Below, one piece after another: positions 10,824 to 20,234 of a stretch of DNA of 64,000 nucleotides (the stretch's first letter is position 1; each line of letters begins with the position of its first letter). The stretch is taken from the NCBI GenBank assembly GCA_022539475.1, contig VCMS01000005.1, positions 635,607 to 699,606 of the forward strand, written 5' to 3'. The DNA is from Gracilaria domingensis. Lineage: Eukaryota > Rhodophyta > Florideophyceae > Gracilariales > Gracilariaceae. A program made the translations under genes and the position numbers. A model generated the notes under the pieces. The model was given only the letters and a program-made list of their open reading frames with translations, was not told where the DNA came from and ran no database searches.

Positions 10824-11204
10824 TCAACGGCTTTTACCCGCTTTCGCTCGAGCTGCCTCGATCTGGTCAGCAAGTTCGTCAATACGATTCTCATTTTCTC
10901 TCAACTTGCTCAAAAATTGATTTCGAAGTTGCTTTCGATCTTGGTCTTTCTTCAATGACTCGGCGTTACTCTCGACAAAGTCAGATCTCAATTTCTCCTT
11001 TTGCCGAAGTACGAACATTTTGCCAACCCCGACGTATGTTTTCATATCGTCGGGCATCTTTTCGATTTCTTTGACGGTGATGTCGAGAACGGCGCGTTCT
11101 TTTTCAGCTGAATTAATTTGGGATGTTAGCTGCACTACGTGACGGCGTAGTTCTGCTTGGCATTCCTGTAGCTCCCAAAGTTGATCCAGCTCTTGCTTTG
11201 ACAT
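10824..11204 (-). CDS. PFDN1: prefoldin subunit 1
   Basis: Beta-type subunit of the hexameric prefoldin co-chaperone that hands nascent actin and tubulin to the CCT chaperonin. From ATG 11204 the product is 126 aa, matching the family length (about 120). Seen: two long heptad-rich helices flanking a beta-hairpin whose core YVGVGKMFVLRQKE matches the family consensus (Y-x-GVG-(R/K)-MF-(I/V)-L-x-x-K-E). A longer frame reaches 11249 but only with a TTG start, so ATG 11204 is preferred. Intronless. The 3' end faces the permease gene across about 450 bp, convergently. Confidence 0.9.
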   Translation of the reverse strand: MSKQELDQLWELQECQAELRRHVVQLTSQINSAEKERAVLDITVKEIEKMPDDMKTYVGVGKMFVLRQKEKLRSDFVESNAESLKKDQDRKQLRNQFLSKLRENENRIDELADQIEAARAKAGKSR

Positions 11205-11454
11205 TTTAGACGTGGAGTATTCGACGGAGAACGATGATAAAGAGCCCAAGCTTGGCGATTATTAAGGGTTGGAGACGTTATACGTGTTTAAATGTGAACA
11301 GACATTGAGAGGGTCTGGAACTCGGAAGGTCTCCGGGAGAAACGATCCGTGGAAATCATCCAATTCAGGCGATGGCTGCCATGAGATTGGCAGATTGTGC
11401 TGGTGTTCCGCGATTCTGGATTACAGGTCAAAATTGCACCTAATAAGAAAAATG

Positions 11455-11514
11455 CGCCATCAGTTCTCCTTACCAGGGGTAAAGGGCTAACCTTGGTAAG
11501 GAGAACTGATGGCG
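11455..11514. repeat. 21-bp-arm perfect fold-back hairpin (hpC)
   Basis: Arms 11455-11475 and 11494-11514 are perfect reverse complements with an 18-nt loop that can pair a little further. Located between the 5' end of prefoldin 1 (250 bp away) and a short unassigned frame. The rest of 11250-11785 shows no recognisable gene. Confidence 0.85.
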
Positions 11515-11785
11515 GGGGCTAGCTCTTGCCACGAGCTTGATGTTCCAACCTTCCAAGACGTTCGCAATTCCGACTGTGTCGAAAAGCACTTCATCCTTCC
11601 CTATGCTTAAGACGCTCTCGTCTCCATGATTAACTTCAGCCTCTAGACGGACGCGCTTCAGCGTTCTACAACGTGCATCTTTATCGTTTGACCCTAGCCC
11701 CCAATCTAGACACAATGACCATTCGTCGAAGCCAGAGCAATTTTTTTTTCGATGGCGCTTGCCTTGTTTAGTGTGGAACAGGGAT

Positions 11786-12037
11786 TCAAACGAAAACTGC
11801 TAGAGCGACAATCAAAGCACCATAGATGAGAAGTTTCCAAGGTATGGGACCCATAAGGGCACTGGAATTCAATGTATATGATTTCTCAGGACTCTCGAAT
11901 GTATACCGAACAGAAGGAAAGTTACATCCAGTTAACAGCGGAAACACGGGATAATCTATGGGACGCGGATGTGGTTCGTGCAAGGCATTGAAAACATGTG
12001 TGAGGAATATGCGCAATAGATTATTGAATGGTATCAT
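11786..12037 (-). CDS. possible 83-aa tail-anchored peptide or 3' exon
   Basis: A small frame from ATG 12037 whose last 20 residues form a transmembrane helix (IPWKLLIYGALIVALAVFV) immediately before the stop. It lies 125 bp downstream of, and in a different frame from, the 665-aa orphan. It may be a separate tail-anchored protein, or a 3' part of that gene displaced by an intron or a frameshift. No family recognised. Confidence 0.35.
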   Translation of the reverse strand: MIPFNNLLRIFLTHVFNALHEPHPRPIDYPVFPLLTGCNFPSVRYTFESPEKSYTLNSSALMGPIPWKLLIYGALIVALAVFV

Positions 12038-12161
12038 CCGATGAAGTTACGAGATCCACATTCATTTACTACAGATTGCAAGCTTCCTTGGTGCAGCATT
12101 ATGCTTCGATGAGCTAAAAGTCTTGGACTTTAGCATCACTTAATATGTTTCAAATGCACAC

Positions 12162-14159
12162 TCATCCAACTGGTGTGTCCAAAATGGCTGAGCACTTGAA
12201 AAGTGCTTGCCCGTCAAGATTTTCAGCTTCGACCATCGTTAGTAAGCCATCTCCCGTTCGTCTTTCTACTTTGAAATAATTGAAACCTTCTTTCGGAAGC
12301 CAATACAGATTCTGTTCAGTTAGCAAGAAATGTTTATCCTTCCAGAAATCTCCGCGTAAAGGAATGGTCAATGTAACACCTTTTGGCCCCTTGCTCGTTT
12401 TCGGTACATAAGAGGCCACTGGCGAATTCTCCTGCACTGCGATTACACCAGACATTATGTTTGAAAACACGAAATCGAACACTTCCTTACCGTACTTCAG
12501 CGAGAGCGCTTCATTGACAAACACATAGTCATCTTTGTACAGATCCTTCCCTAAAACTTTCCGCAGGTTAAATCCTAATCCATTGTCCATCATTGTCAGC
12601 ACTACCGCTCCCTTGAGCACTTTCTTTACGTTCCTCGTCGACTTCTTGAACGACAACAAGGCTCCCTCTTTGCTTATAGCGATTTTGATATCCTGCCCAT
12701 TCTCGTTGAACATCATTTCATTTGAGTACGAGGCAGGAAGATCCCTCAGTCGAGGTCTTCCAACGCAGAAAACGTTGTGACTTGTACAAAACTGTGGCTT
12801 TCTCATCATCGGAACCCCCGACGAAGTCGCCTCGGAAAACGATACCCATTCTAATCTTTCCTTTCCAAATGGGATCCGGACTGGTTTCAACTCTTCAATA
12901 CACACACCTCCGAGATATCGGACCCCGGCACCGTCCATAAATCGAACAGCTCTTTTGATCTCGGTGTGAACGGGTAGTTTATGCGTCGGCACACTTTGCA
13001 CTCCATCAACGTTCCATTTGTTGAAGCAGAGCCAATCTAAACAAACATCTGCATCATGCGCTTCTGTGAGTCTTGCGCATATCGTTTCAATGGCCTCCTC
13101 GCTCGTAACTTTTGTTTCCATACTTTGAGCAAGGGTTTCGTCTTCAAGGTCTTCGGAGTATACTGCCAACAAGAACGAATTATATATTCTGGAGACCATA
13201 CCCATTGCTCTCGCAAAACTAGATGGGTTTCGGCCGCTTAAATTCAGTCTACGGTCCCATCGATTGTACCTAATGCAAATACCTGCGCATGATGCTGACA
13301 AAGACTCATGCTCTTCGTTTCCGGACATTGACGCAAATATATCTTCAAGCCTTTGACAAATATTGTAAACAGCCCGGCAGTACATATCAGAATTTTCTTC
13401 CTCAGATACCCTGTCGTCATTTCCGCATGGACAAGTCAAGAACTTCGATACAGACCAAGCCAACCTGAAAACAATGGCAGCGATCATGTCTTTTTCGGGG
13501 TCAACCGTTGGTTCTGGGGGCCGACTTATTCCACACTTGCATGTGCTAGATAAGCCTAATGGACTGTTAATGATTGTACTTAGGTTGAAATAGCGCCATG
13601 CCTCGCCTTGAACCACATCTAAGTCATCTATTTTTCTTCCATTAAAGCCCTGAACCACAAACGGCCGGTTTAGCGAAAGGCAGGTGCAAGCAATGTTAAA
13701 TATAGATGAATCCTTCAGCTCAACCGGATACTGGACTAACTGCTTTTTGCGAGTTAACAGCCGTGCACTGCAGAGATCATCCTCTGCAGACTGGCACGTC
13801 GTGAGTATAATTCGCTCCTTAGATGAAACAAGATTGCCGAAATAATGCGTCTGATCCTCCAAAAGTCTTTGAAACTCCGAGACACCATGCGAATACGACG
13901 ATAGGTGATCCTGAGAAGGAGCCCGATCAGCTGGAGCAATCCACTTCCTTAGCTTTCTCAAAATGCCACTAACTGTGCGTGACCCGACAAGAAAGGCATC
14001 TTCCCCTTCAGGAAGAAAAAGACTATCTTGACTTTGACTAGCACGACTACGCCGCCGAGGCTCAGAATCGCCGGGTTTAGACCGTCTTGAAATCTGGAAA
14101 GAAGCCCCTCCTAGCCCTAGAGAGCAGGCAATAGTAACAGCGATTAAGATGATTTCCAT
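12162..14159 (-). CDS. membrane-anchored orphan, 665 aa
   Basis: A long single open frame on the minus strand, with only fragments on the other frames. Residues 1-22 are a hydrophobic signal anchor (starts MEIILIAVTIACSLGLGGA), followed by a basic Ser/Arg-rich linker. The remaining roughly 600 residues are soluble-looking with paired Cys in the middle (a CKCG motif near residue 210 and CPCG near 240, candidate metal ligands) and a C-terminal region of beta-strand character. I recognise no family. If the small frame at 11786-12037 belongs to it, the protein would also end in a membrane helix. Most likely an ER or surface membrane protein with a lineage-specific domain; this is inference. Confidence 0.65.
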   Translation of the reverse strand: MEIILIAVTIACSLGLGGASFQISRRSKPGDSEPRRRSRASQSQDSLFLPEGEDAFLVGSRTVSGILRKLRKWIAPADRAPSQDHLSSYSHGVSEFQRLLEDQTHYFGNLVSSKERIILTTCQSAEDDLCSARLLTRKKQLVQYPVELKDSSIFNIACTCLSLNRPFVVQGFNGRKIDDLDVVQGEAWRYFNLSTIINSPLGLSSTCKCGISRPPEPTVDPEKDMIAAIVFRLAWSVSKFLTCPCGNDDRVSEEENSDMYCRAVYNICQRLEDIFASMSGNEEHESLSASCAGICIRYNRWDRRLNLSGRNPSSFARAMGMVSRIYNSFLLAVYSEDLEDETLAQSMETKVTSEEAIETICARLTEAHDADVCLDWLCFNKWNVDGVQSVPTHKLPVHTEIKRAVRFMDGAGVRYLGGVCIEELKPVRIPFGKERLEWVSFSEATSSGVPMMRKPQFCTSHNVFCVGRPRLRDLPASYSNEMMFNENGQDIKIAISKEGALLSFKKSTRNVKKVLKGAVVLTMMDNGLGFNLRKVLGKDLYKDDYVFVNEALSLKYGKEVFDFVFSNIMSGVIAVQENSPVASYVPKTSKGPKGVTLTIPLRGDFWKDKHFLLTEQNLYWLPKEGFNYFKVERRTGDGLLTMVEAENLDGQALFKCSAILDTPVG

Positions 14160-15545
14160 TATTTCTCATGAAGCGCAGGTGTACGGTTGGGAATGTAACC
14201 AATTGTTACAGGACTGGGGTTATTCCGTTCTGAGAGCATGGAAGGGTGTTTTCGTTTGGAGATGATTCCTTTCACGCTGGAGGACCGAACCATGACGCAA
14301 ATGGGGTTAACGTGCAGAAAACAAGCTCAGTGAACTAAGTATTCTTGGAGTGCGCTCTACGGAATGCCCACAAAGGGCACGATATGATTACAAGACTCGA
14401 ACTCAGAGTACGAATACCTTCGCCTTGTGAAATGAACAGCGCTTGGCCCGAGCTGGGGACCAAACAAGGGCGACTCGGTAGTAAGAGTAAATTCACGTTG
14501 CCAATTGCATTCGAGTTTGGTGCCCCATGGCTGTGAGCGGCTTGCTGGCGGTTCGGCCACCTTTTCGCTTAAGTATATATAATACAAGTCAACCAGCGAC
14601 ACTTTCGTGCTATCTGGCCTCATCCTCACACTTCTGCTAGGAGGTTGAGGCCCGAGTTGAATCCCACCACTAGATATTACACAATTCACGACAAACTGAT
14701 CGAGACAAACAGCGTAGACTTATCCATTAAGTGGAGGTAAACCATCAAACAATTGCCCTGGTGGTGGGGCAGATTATAACGTTGTGACGAGTCCCAACAC
14801 CTTACGAGCTACTATAGACCCAGCAGAGCTAAACAGCGATTCTAACACTTTCGTCCTTAGCTTCAATGCCTCTTCTTCTTCTTCTTTATTTTGGACAGTA
14901 GTTTCTTATTCCTAAACTACAGTAGAGCCTCAGAGGAGGTTCTCTCTCCTTAGAAAGACCAAGAAGTTCTGTGAATTATGTCTTATCTAGTACTGCACTG
15001 ATGATTTGGCTTCATGTGGCTGTCCAGCCAAGAGGAAATGCCTCTTCAACAGCATATCATGTCGTTTAATCTTCATTGCGTCTATGATAGACCGAGTTCG
15101 AAGCCGCAACAAGTGGCCACTGTTGTTGAACCTCCCCGAGTTTTCGCTACGATTAGCTAAAAAGAACGAACGAACGGGACCTCTATTTAAGGATCTCTGG
15201 ACTGACGTTATAAAGAAGAAGAAAGAAAAGAAGCTTCTTCTACGGAGAGCTGCAGAGGTTCTATCTTGGGGCAAAGGGTTATCCAAAATAATTATCGAAC
15301 GTTGATCATCCTTGAGGCACAGCTGCAGCTCAATTTTTTCGCCCTGTACCAAGGGTAGCCTTCTATCTGTTTGTTGAACACCTCGATGGATAGCCCTCCA
15401 GTGTTCCATGCTGTGACCAAGATAGACTAGCGAGCAAATACTCGAAGAGAGAGGCTGTCCTTATTGGCGCGGAGTACCGTCGGTACCAGGGGTACATACC
15501 ACTCTTGATAGTCGCTACTGGTTAGCGGCATCATTATTATCCAGC
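14160..15545. other. intergenic region
   Basis: About 1.4 kb without a supported gene. A TATA-like TATATATAATA near 14573-14583 and a CTT run near 14873-14888 are visible. Two open frames of 110 and 140 codons on the minus strand lack domain-like features and are not called. Confidence 0.5.
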
Positions 15546-16361
15546 ATGCCACCCGGACGTCGACCCGGTGTAGGTGCAATTCGCGAGAATGTCAGAAGGC
15601 GGGAAGAACTGGCAAAGCGGGGGGCGATGATATCAGCTGAAAACGCGCAACACATGAAACAACAACTACAAACTTTCAGAACGAATCTGGAACAGTTTGC
15701 GATTAGTCATAAGAAGGAAATCCAGAGCGACGCTGCTTTTCGGGCAAAGTTCCATGCAATGTGTGCTTCTATAGGTGTTGATCCTCTAACTTCCAAAAAG
15801 GGAATTTGGTCCGACCTGCTGAATGTGGGAGACTATTACTATGAGCTTGGCGTGCGAATTGTTGAAGTTTGTGTCGCCACAAGACCAACAAATGGAGGAA
15901 TCATTTCATTAAACGAACTTGTTGCAGCTCTACGTACTCGAAGAATGACGTATACGGAGAACGTTTCAAGGTATGTGAGCTCCTAACTGTACATGGCTTT
16001 TAGAATAACTTCTCCTAACAGCTTCATTTCATTCATTTCGTAGTGACGACGTAGAGAGGGCGCTGATGAAGTTGGACGTTCTTGGGGGGGGTTCAAGATA
16101 ATGATGGTCGGGCGCAGGAAGATCGTTCAATCTGTCCCCGTTGAGCTGAACGTAGACCACACGCGAGCGTTAGCAGCATGTGAGGAGACAGGATATATCA
16201 CTGCATCGGCTCTTCAGAAGAACCTCAATTGGGACAATCAAAGAATAAGAAACACTCTTCGCTTCCTACTAGAACATGAAATCGCGTGGCTCGACCTTCA
16301 AACAGCAGAGCCCTCGTATTGGATTCTCGGCCTTATGTCTGGCTCGTCCACATTTACATAA
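15546..16361 (+). CDS. SNF8: ESCRT-II subunit SNF8/VPS22 (two exons, 1-nt frame break)
   Basis: Subunit of ESCRT-II, which acts on endosomal membranes in sorting ubiquitinated cargo into multivesicular bodies. Exon 1 is 15546-15970 and exon 2 16044-16361. Exon 1 shows the EAP30 N-terminal helical hairpin and the conserved [20 protein letters not shown]; exon 2 has the C-terminal winged helices with [11 protein letters not shown] and IAWLDLQ. The spliced reading frame ([17 protein letters not shown]) fits the family exactly, but after the G8 run at 16084-16091 the frame is off by one: nine G would restore the family GGGFKI continuity and a 247-aa protein, close to the usual about 250. This is probably a homopolymer error in the assembly, otherwise a real recent lesion. 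Confidence 0.9.
15971..16043 (+). other. spliceosomal intron of SNF8
   Basis: 73-nt GT-AG intron: donor GTATGT at 15971, acceptor TTTCGTAG ending 16043, with CTAAC-like branch candidates (CCTAAC near 15981 and 16014). Phase 2; splicing joins exon protein that aligns continuously with the SNF8 family. Confidence 0.85.
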
Positions 16362-16472
16362 TGATTCGCTGATGGGAGTTTGATGCGCGTCGATCGAATC
16401 TATTCACATTTGTGCCTAACATGTTTCGTACAGTGGTGTAGTTTGCTCATATGAGTATGGCAGGTTTGACTT

Positions 16473-17006
16473 CTATGCTTCATCGCTAAGTTCTTCGCCG
16501 AGAGCTGACAACTCTTCTTCTGTGAGCTCTTCGTAGCGCTTCTTTATAACGCCGTCCTCATAATCCCGTAACTGTTGTGCATAAGTCATACCCTTGCTAC
16601 CGACACGAAACAAGTAGGTAGAAATCCAAGCCAACAAGCTGAATATGGAGATGAACGCAGTAGTGAGCTGTCCGGCAAGGAGGTCTGGTACGCCAGCCAC
16701 TTGAAGCCCAGTCTTAATCGCATAAACGAAAGCAATGGCGGCAAACCCAAACTTGATAACGTCCCCGTTCGTTTTCAACTTGATGCCAAACAAACCTGAC
16801 GTTCCACGTCCATCGTTTCTATCAGAGGCCGACTGATTGCCTTCCTCGGCCGTACAAATTGGGGTCTGGCGCGGACGACGCGCGCGACTGATGGTGCATG
16901 CCGCTGGTCTGGATGAGCGTGCTTTGAAAGGACGTATCAACAACGAGGTGTTCGCGGAATTTGATACAGGGGTGAAGACTGGGACGAAGGCGAAGTGAAG
17001 GGACAT
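16473..17006 (-). CDS. plastid-targeted DUF3007 membrane protein
   Basis: 177 aa from ATG 17006. The first about 60 residues are Ser/Arg/Ala-rich and poor in acids, as in a chloroplast transit peptide. The mature part has two transmembrane helices (about residues 84-103 and 112-132) followed by the family hallmark near residue 138: MTYAQQLRDYEDGVIKKR, then ELTEEELSALGEEL. Cyanobacterial DUF3007 proteins are this mature part alone, so the gene is likely of plastid-endosymbiont origin. The molecular role is unknown; the location is probably the thylakoid or inner envelope membrane. It is transcribed divergently from the DHQS-like gene (about 560 bp apart). Confidence 0.85.
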   Translation of the reverse strand: MSLHFAFVPVFTPVSNSANTSLLIRPFKARSSRPAACTISRARRPRQTPICTAEEGNQSASDRNDGRGTSGLFGIKLKTNGDVIKFGFAAIAFVYAIKTGLQVAGVPDLLAGQLTTAFISIFSLLAWISTYLFRVGSKGMTYAQQLRDYEDGVIKKRYEELTEEELSALGEELSDEA

Positions 17007-17568
17007 GGTGAACGATGATCACCGGCGTGGTTGAGCAAAGGATAGAGATGTGTGTTCAGCCGAGAGCGATGCGGCCCAACCGAAGTGAGCTGGAGATTCT
17101 GCGAGAATCACGACCTGCGACCTTTTGCAATCCTTGCGCTTGGCCGATGCGGTTGCATAAAATTTTTTGCAGAGGACTTGGTGGTTCGCCCACCAATGAC
17201 GCTGCTCGTGGTCCTGGAGAACTGGTGACTTGGAAAGTCAAAACTACGATGAACATATCTGAAATGCCTCTCTGTGCCTCTGGTATCCTTACGCACTTGT
17301 TGAACCACAAGAAAGCTCTTATCTCCAATCTTCAACTATACCTACTCAGTCAACCATACGTACATATAGACACCTTTATCTTTTGCTCATCAATCCAAGA
17401 GGAAAGCGTTTCCCTCCAAAAGTGTTAACGTCGTGAAGATTCGGCAACACCCCACAAGAGAAGACTGACTACGCTGTCTCCAAGCCGAATATCCAATCCT
17501 ACTCAATATCCCACGAGACCCCTGACGCCTCAAGCCCCACGCTCCAAGCGCCATCCTTCAGAACAACC

Positions 17569-18720
17569 ATGCCTCTCGCCTTCTCGATCACCACCACACC
17601 GTTCATTAACGACAACAACGCTTCAGCGACGCTTCAACAAGAACGGAAACGCAAACACCACCACCGTGTACCCATCTCCATGCGAACCTTTTGGGTACAA
17701 CCGAAATCAAAAACAGCACTAACAACGTCTCTTGAACACAACATCACCGACTTCATCTTCACCGACAAAAACTTCCTCAACGAATGCACCTCCCTCGCAC
17801 GCTTCAATAAACTGTTAATTTCAGATTCCGGTCATTTCGAAAATGGTCTTTACTCCTGCATAACGTGCGCACAAGACGTGACCCATCTCCAAGAGCAAGC
17901 AACAAAATATAAAACCATCATCATGGATTCCGTGGATTGGAAGATCATTCCCGCAGAAAATCTAATAGCTGCTTGCCAGCAGTCCCAAACCGAGCTTCTT
18001 GCTGTGGTGGAATCTGAACAGGAAGCAAGATCCATGTTTGGAATGCTTCAAGTCGGTGTTGACGGGTGCATTCTTCGAACCGATAACATCGAACGTATAA
18101 TATCGTTCGCAATCCTGAAAAGCGAAATGATGGATAAGCTAGGCGGGGTAATACACAATTTAACGTTCGCAACCGTTTGCGGCCTTCGACCTGTCAACAT
18201 GGGGGAGCGAGTATGTATTGATACGTGTTCCATGCTCGCGGAGAATGAAGGAATGCTAATAGGCTCATCGTCGCAAGCCATGGCTGTAGTGCTGTCCGAA
18301 GCAGCACAAACAGACTATGTGCCAAGCCGCCCATTCCGCGTCAATGCCGGGGCAGTACATTCATACTGCATGCTCGCAGGCGGACGGACAAAGTATCTCG
18401 CTGAGATCTGTGCCGGTGACGAAGTGATGATAGTGAGCGAATTTGGAAAGAGCAGTCGAACAGCAGTGGTCGGAAGAGCCAAAATTGAACGCAGGCCATT
18501 GTTAATGATCGAAGCACTGGTTGAAGGGGACAAAGGCAGCACATGCACGTTGTTCGTGCAAAACGCCGAGACTGTTAGATTGGCTGTGGTAGACGAGTAT
18601 GGAAACGGAAGCATGCAAAGTGTGAGCACGTTGCAGGTGGGAACGAGACTGTTACTAAAAAGCGATAAGAAAGCACGGCACGTAGGACTGGCAATCGACG
18701 AAAACTTAATCGAAAAGTAA
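17569..18720 (+). CDS. 3-dehydroquinate synthase II (AroB'-type) homologue
   Basis: Member of the DHQS family first known from archaea (reaction there: 2-amino-3,7-dideoxy-D-threo-hept-6-ulosonate to 3-dehydroquinate), with homologues in plants and algae whose in vivo role is less clear. 383 aa, close to family length. Seen: the family opening FWVQPKSKTALTTSLEH after a 38-residue leader, and the signature RPFRVNAGAVHSYC then GGRTKYLAEICAGDEVMIV at about residues 251-285, followed by the beta-rich C-terminal half. Two ATGs are possible (17569, and residue 38 at 17680); the leader is His/Arg/Thr-rich and may be a short organelle presequence. Whether it serves the shikimate pathway here cannot be told from sequence alone. 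Confidence 0.85.
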   Translation: MPLAFSITTTPFINDNNASATLQQERKRKHHHRVPISMRTFWVQPKSKTALTTSLEHNITDFIFTDKNFLNECTSLARFNKLLISDSGHFENGLYSCITCAQDVTHLQEQATKYKTIIMDSVDWKIIPAENLIAACQQSQTELLAVVESEQEARSMFGMLQVGVDGCILRTDNIERIISFAILKSEMMDKLGGVIHNLTFATVCGLRPVNMGERVCIDTCSMLAENEGMLIGSSSQAMAVVLSEAAQTDYVPSRPFRVNAGAVHSYCMLAGGRTKYLAEICAGDEVMIVSEFGKSSRTAVVGRAKIERRPLLMIEALVEGDKGSTCTLFVQNAETVRLAVVDEYGNGSMQSVSTLQVGTRLLLKSDKKARHVGLAIDENLIEK

Positions 18721-18749
18721 ACAAAGTACTTGGCACAACGAGAAAACGA

Positions 18750-19703
18750 TCAGACTTTTGCACGAGGCGGCTGCGGATTCCAATCATCGTCATCATCCCA
18801 TCCAGCGTTCCATCCATCGGCATCGGCCGAACCCTGCGCGGAGGCACTGGTGTCTGGAGCATTGGGACGCACACGTTGATAAGCATGACTCGCAAGCTGT
18901 ACGGGAGATAGTGAATTGTTTGACGACTTTGACCAGACGAGAAAGGCTGCGACGATGACGGTAGCAATCGCTCCCACAAACCCAACTGTAGATACGGAAG
19001 GATTGAATGGTGGCTGAATAGATTGTTTTGAGGGGGAATCATCTTCGTGGGGCTCGCTTTGCGGTTTGGATAGGGTTTCGTTTGGCTGCTGCTCGCTCTG
19101 CCGAGGTTCAGTCTGCTGCGGTTCAGCCTGCTGCGGTTCAGCCTGCTGCGGTTCAGCCTGCTGCGGTTCAGCCTGCTGCGGTTCGCTTTGTTGTGGTTCG
19201 CTTTGCTGTGATGCATCCGGTTGTGGTGCACTCTGCTGCGGCTCGCTCTGCTGCGCTTCGTTCGGCTGCGCTTCGTTCGGCTGCGCTTCGTTCGGCTGCG
19301 CTTCGTCCTGCTGCGGTGCGCTCCGCTTTGGTTCACTCTGTGTGTCATCTTTCTGGCCAGTTTGTTTCTGCTTCGGCTCACTCTGGACGGGTACGTCCTG
19401 CTGCGCTGCAGTCGGTGGAGTCTCCTTACCAGTGTCCACCAAAGCGGCACCACTCTTCCCAACCTCCCTCCGCTTCTCAGCCCCCCCAGCACCATTCTCC
19501 ACAGCAGTCTCCTCGGCGCGCTCATCGGCGGCAATCTGGGCGGCGCGAATGACAAAAGCAACATGGTGAGCACGATGCGCGGCACGTCGTCTCCGCGCAA
19601 GCGCCTGTTCAACCGACACGTGCCGCGAAGACGGGAAAGCGGGGACGGCGAGCGTGACGACGAACAGCAAAACAAATGAGACGCAGAGCAGCGCGCGCGA
19701 CAT
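18750..19703 (-). CDS. type I membrane protein with Gln/Pro/Glu pentapeptide repeats
   Basis: 317 aa. Residues 1-25 are a clear signal peptide; residues about 130-215 are a degenerate pentapeptide repeat (EPQQA, EAQPN and variants); residues about 238-258 are a single membrane helix; the 59-residue tail ends in an unusual Trp/Asp cluster (DGWNAGWDDDDDW). So: extracytoplasmic low-complexity arm, membrane anchor, acidic aromatic cytosolic tail. No family recognised; a Golgi/secretory or wall-linked adaptor is plausible. The convergent DHQS-like gene ends 30 bp from its stop, so the two genes are nearly touching tail to tail. Plus-strand frames over the repeat are also open, an effect of the 15-nt periodicity. 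Confidence 0.75.
   Translation of the reverse strand: MSRALLCVSFVLLFVVTLAVPAFPSSRHVSVEQALARRRRAAHRAHHVAFVIRAAQIAADERAEETAVENGAGGAEKRREVGKSGAALVDTGKETPPTAAQQDVPVQSEPKQKQTGQKDDTQSEPKRSAPQQDEAQPNEAQPNEAQPNEAQQSEPQQSAPQPDASQQSEPQQSEPQQAEPQQAEPQQAEPQQAEPQQTEPRQSEQQPNETLSKPQSEPHEDDSPSKQSIQPPFNPSVSTVGFVGAIATVIVAAFLVWSKSSNNSLSPVQLASHAYQRVRPNAPDTSASAQGSADADGWNAGWDDDDDWNPQPPRAKV
19105..19326. repeat. 15-nt coding minisatellite
   Basis: About 14 tandem copies of a 15-nt unit (GTTCAGCCTGCTGCG and variants on the plus strand), five of them near-identical in a row at about 19105-19180. It encodes the Glu-Pro-Gln-Gln-Ala type repeat of the overlapping minus-strand gene. Copy number is likely polymorphic. 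Confidence 0.85.
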
Positions 19704-20234
19704 TGTTGGGGCCGGGGGGGGTGAGACGAGGTGCGGACGGATTGACGCGAGGCGATACGCGACCCGTTGGAAGGCGATGTGCGGAGGGGACGGGTGCGGA
19801 ATGAACTGTCGCCGCGGCGCGCGTGCAGCAATACAGCGCTACGCTGGGTGAGCTGTGCGGCAAAGTGCTTGCCGTAAATTTGCGCGTTTTGCACAGTTTG
19901 ACGGAGGCTTTCCCGTCCAAGCTTCGGCCCTGTCCACGTGGCTCTGCCCGTAACTTCAGAATCTTCTCTTACCTCTCCCCTATCGTGGATACCTTCGGTA
20001 TGAGGGCATCATCATGATAACGACGGAGGTTGATAGACAGTGCCGCATCCCCAACATCATTCGACAAGCTCGCAAGCAATTTAAAACAAGAGGTGTCTAT
20101 CTCACCAAACTTATATAAAGATCTAAACACTACGACAAAGCTCAAGCTTTCGCTTGTTCGCTTCAAAACAAAACGCAGCCATCATTGCAATGGATGATGA
20201 TCCTGCAAAAGGACAAACCAAATCAATCTCAACC
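19704..20234. other. intergenic region with orphan TATA-like motif
   Basis: Upstream of the repeat membrane protein gene (-) and downstream of PEPC (-). A TATATAAAG at 20112-20120 has no obvious gene at promoter distance. No open frame worth calling. Confidence 0.45.

Noticed and set aside
411-11514. hpA, hpB and hpC as intrinsic transcription terminators
   Set aside because: No T-tract after the arms and the context is eukaryotic; positions relative to gene ends are inconsistent.
14380-14460. tRNA-like box (GAGTTCGAGTC on the minus strand)
   Set aside because: The flanking bases do not form a T-stem and no acceptor stem or A-box is found at the right distance.
14987-15409. 140-aa minus-strand frame
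   Set aside because: Poly-Phe and mixed composition, no domain, no promoter; probably chance.
19028-19552. Plus-strand frames over the 15-nt repeat (Cys/Gly- and Ala/Val-rich)
   Set aside because: Repeat periodicity keeps all frames open; the minus frame has signal peptide, membrane helix and tail.
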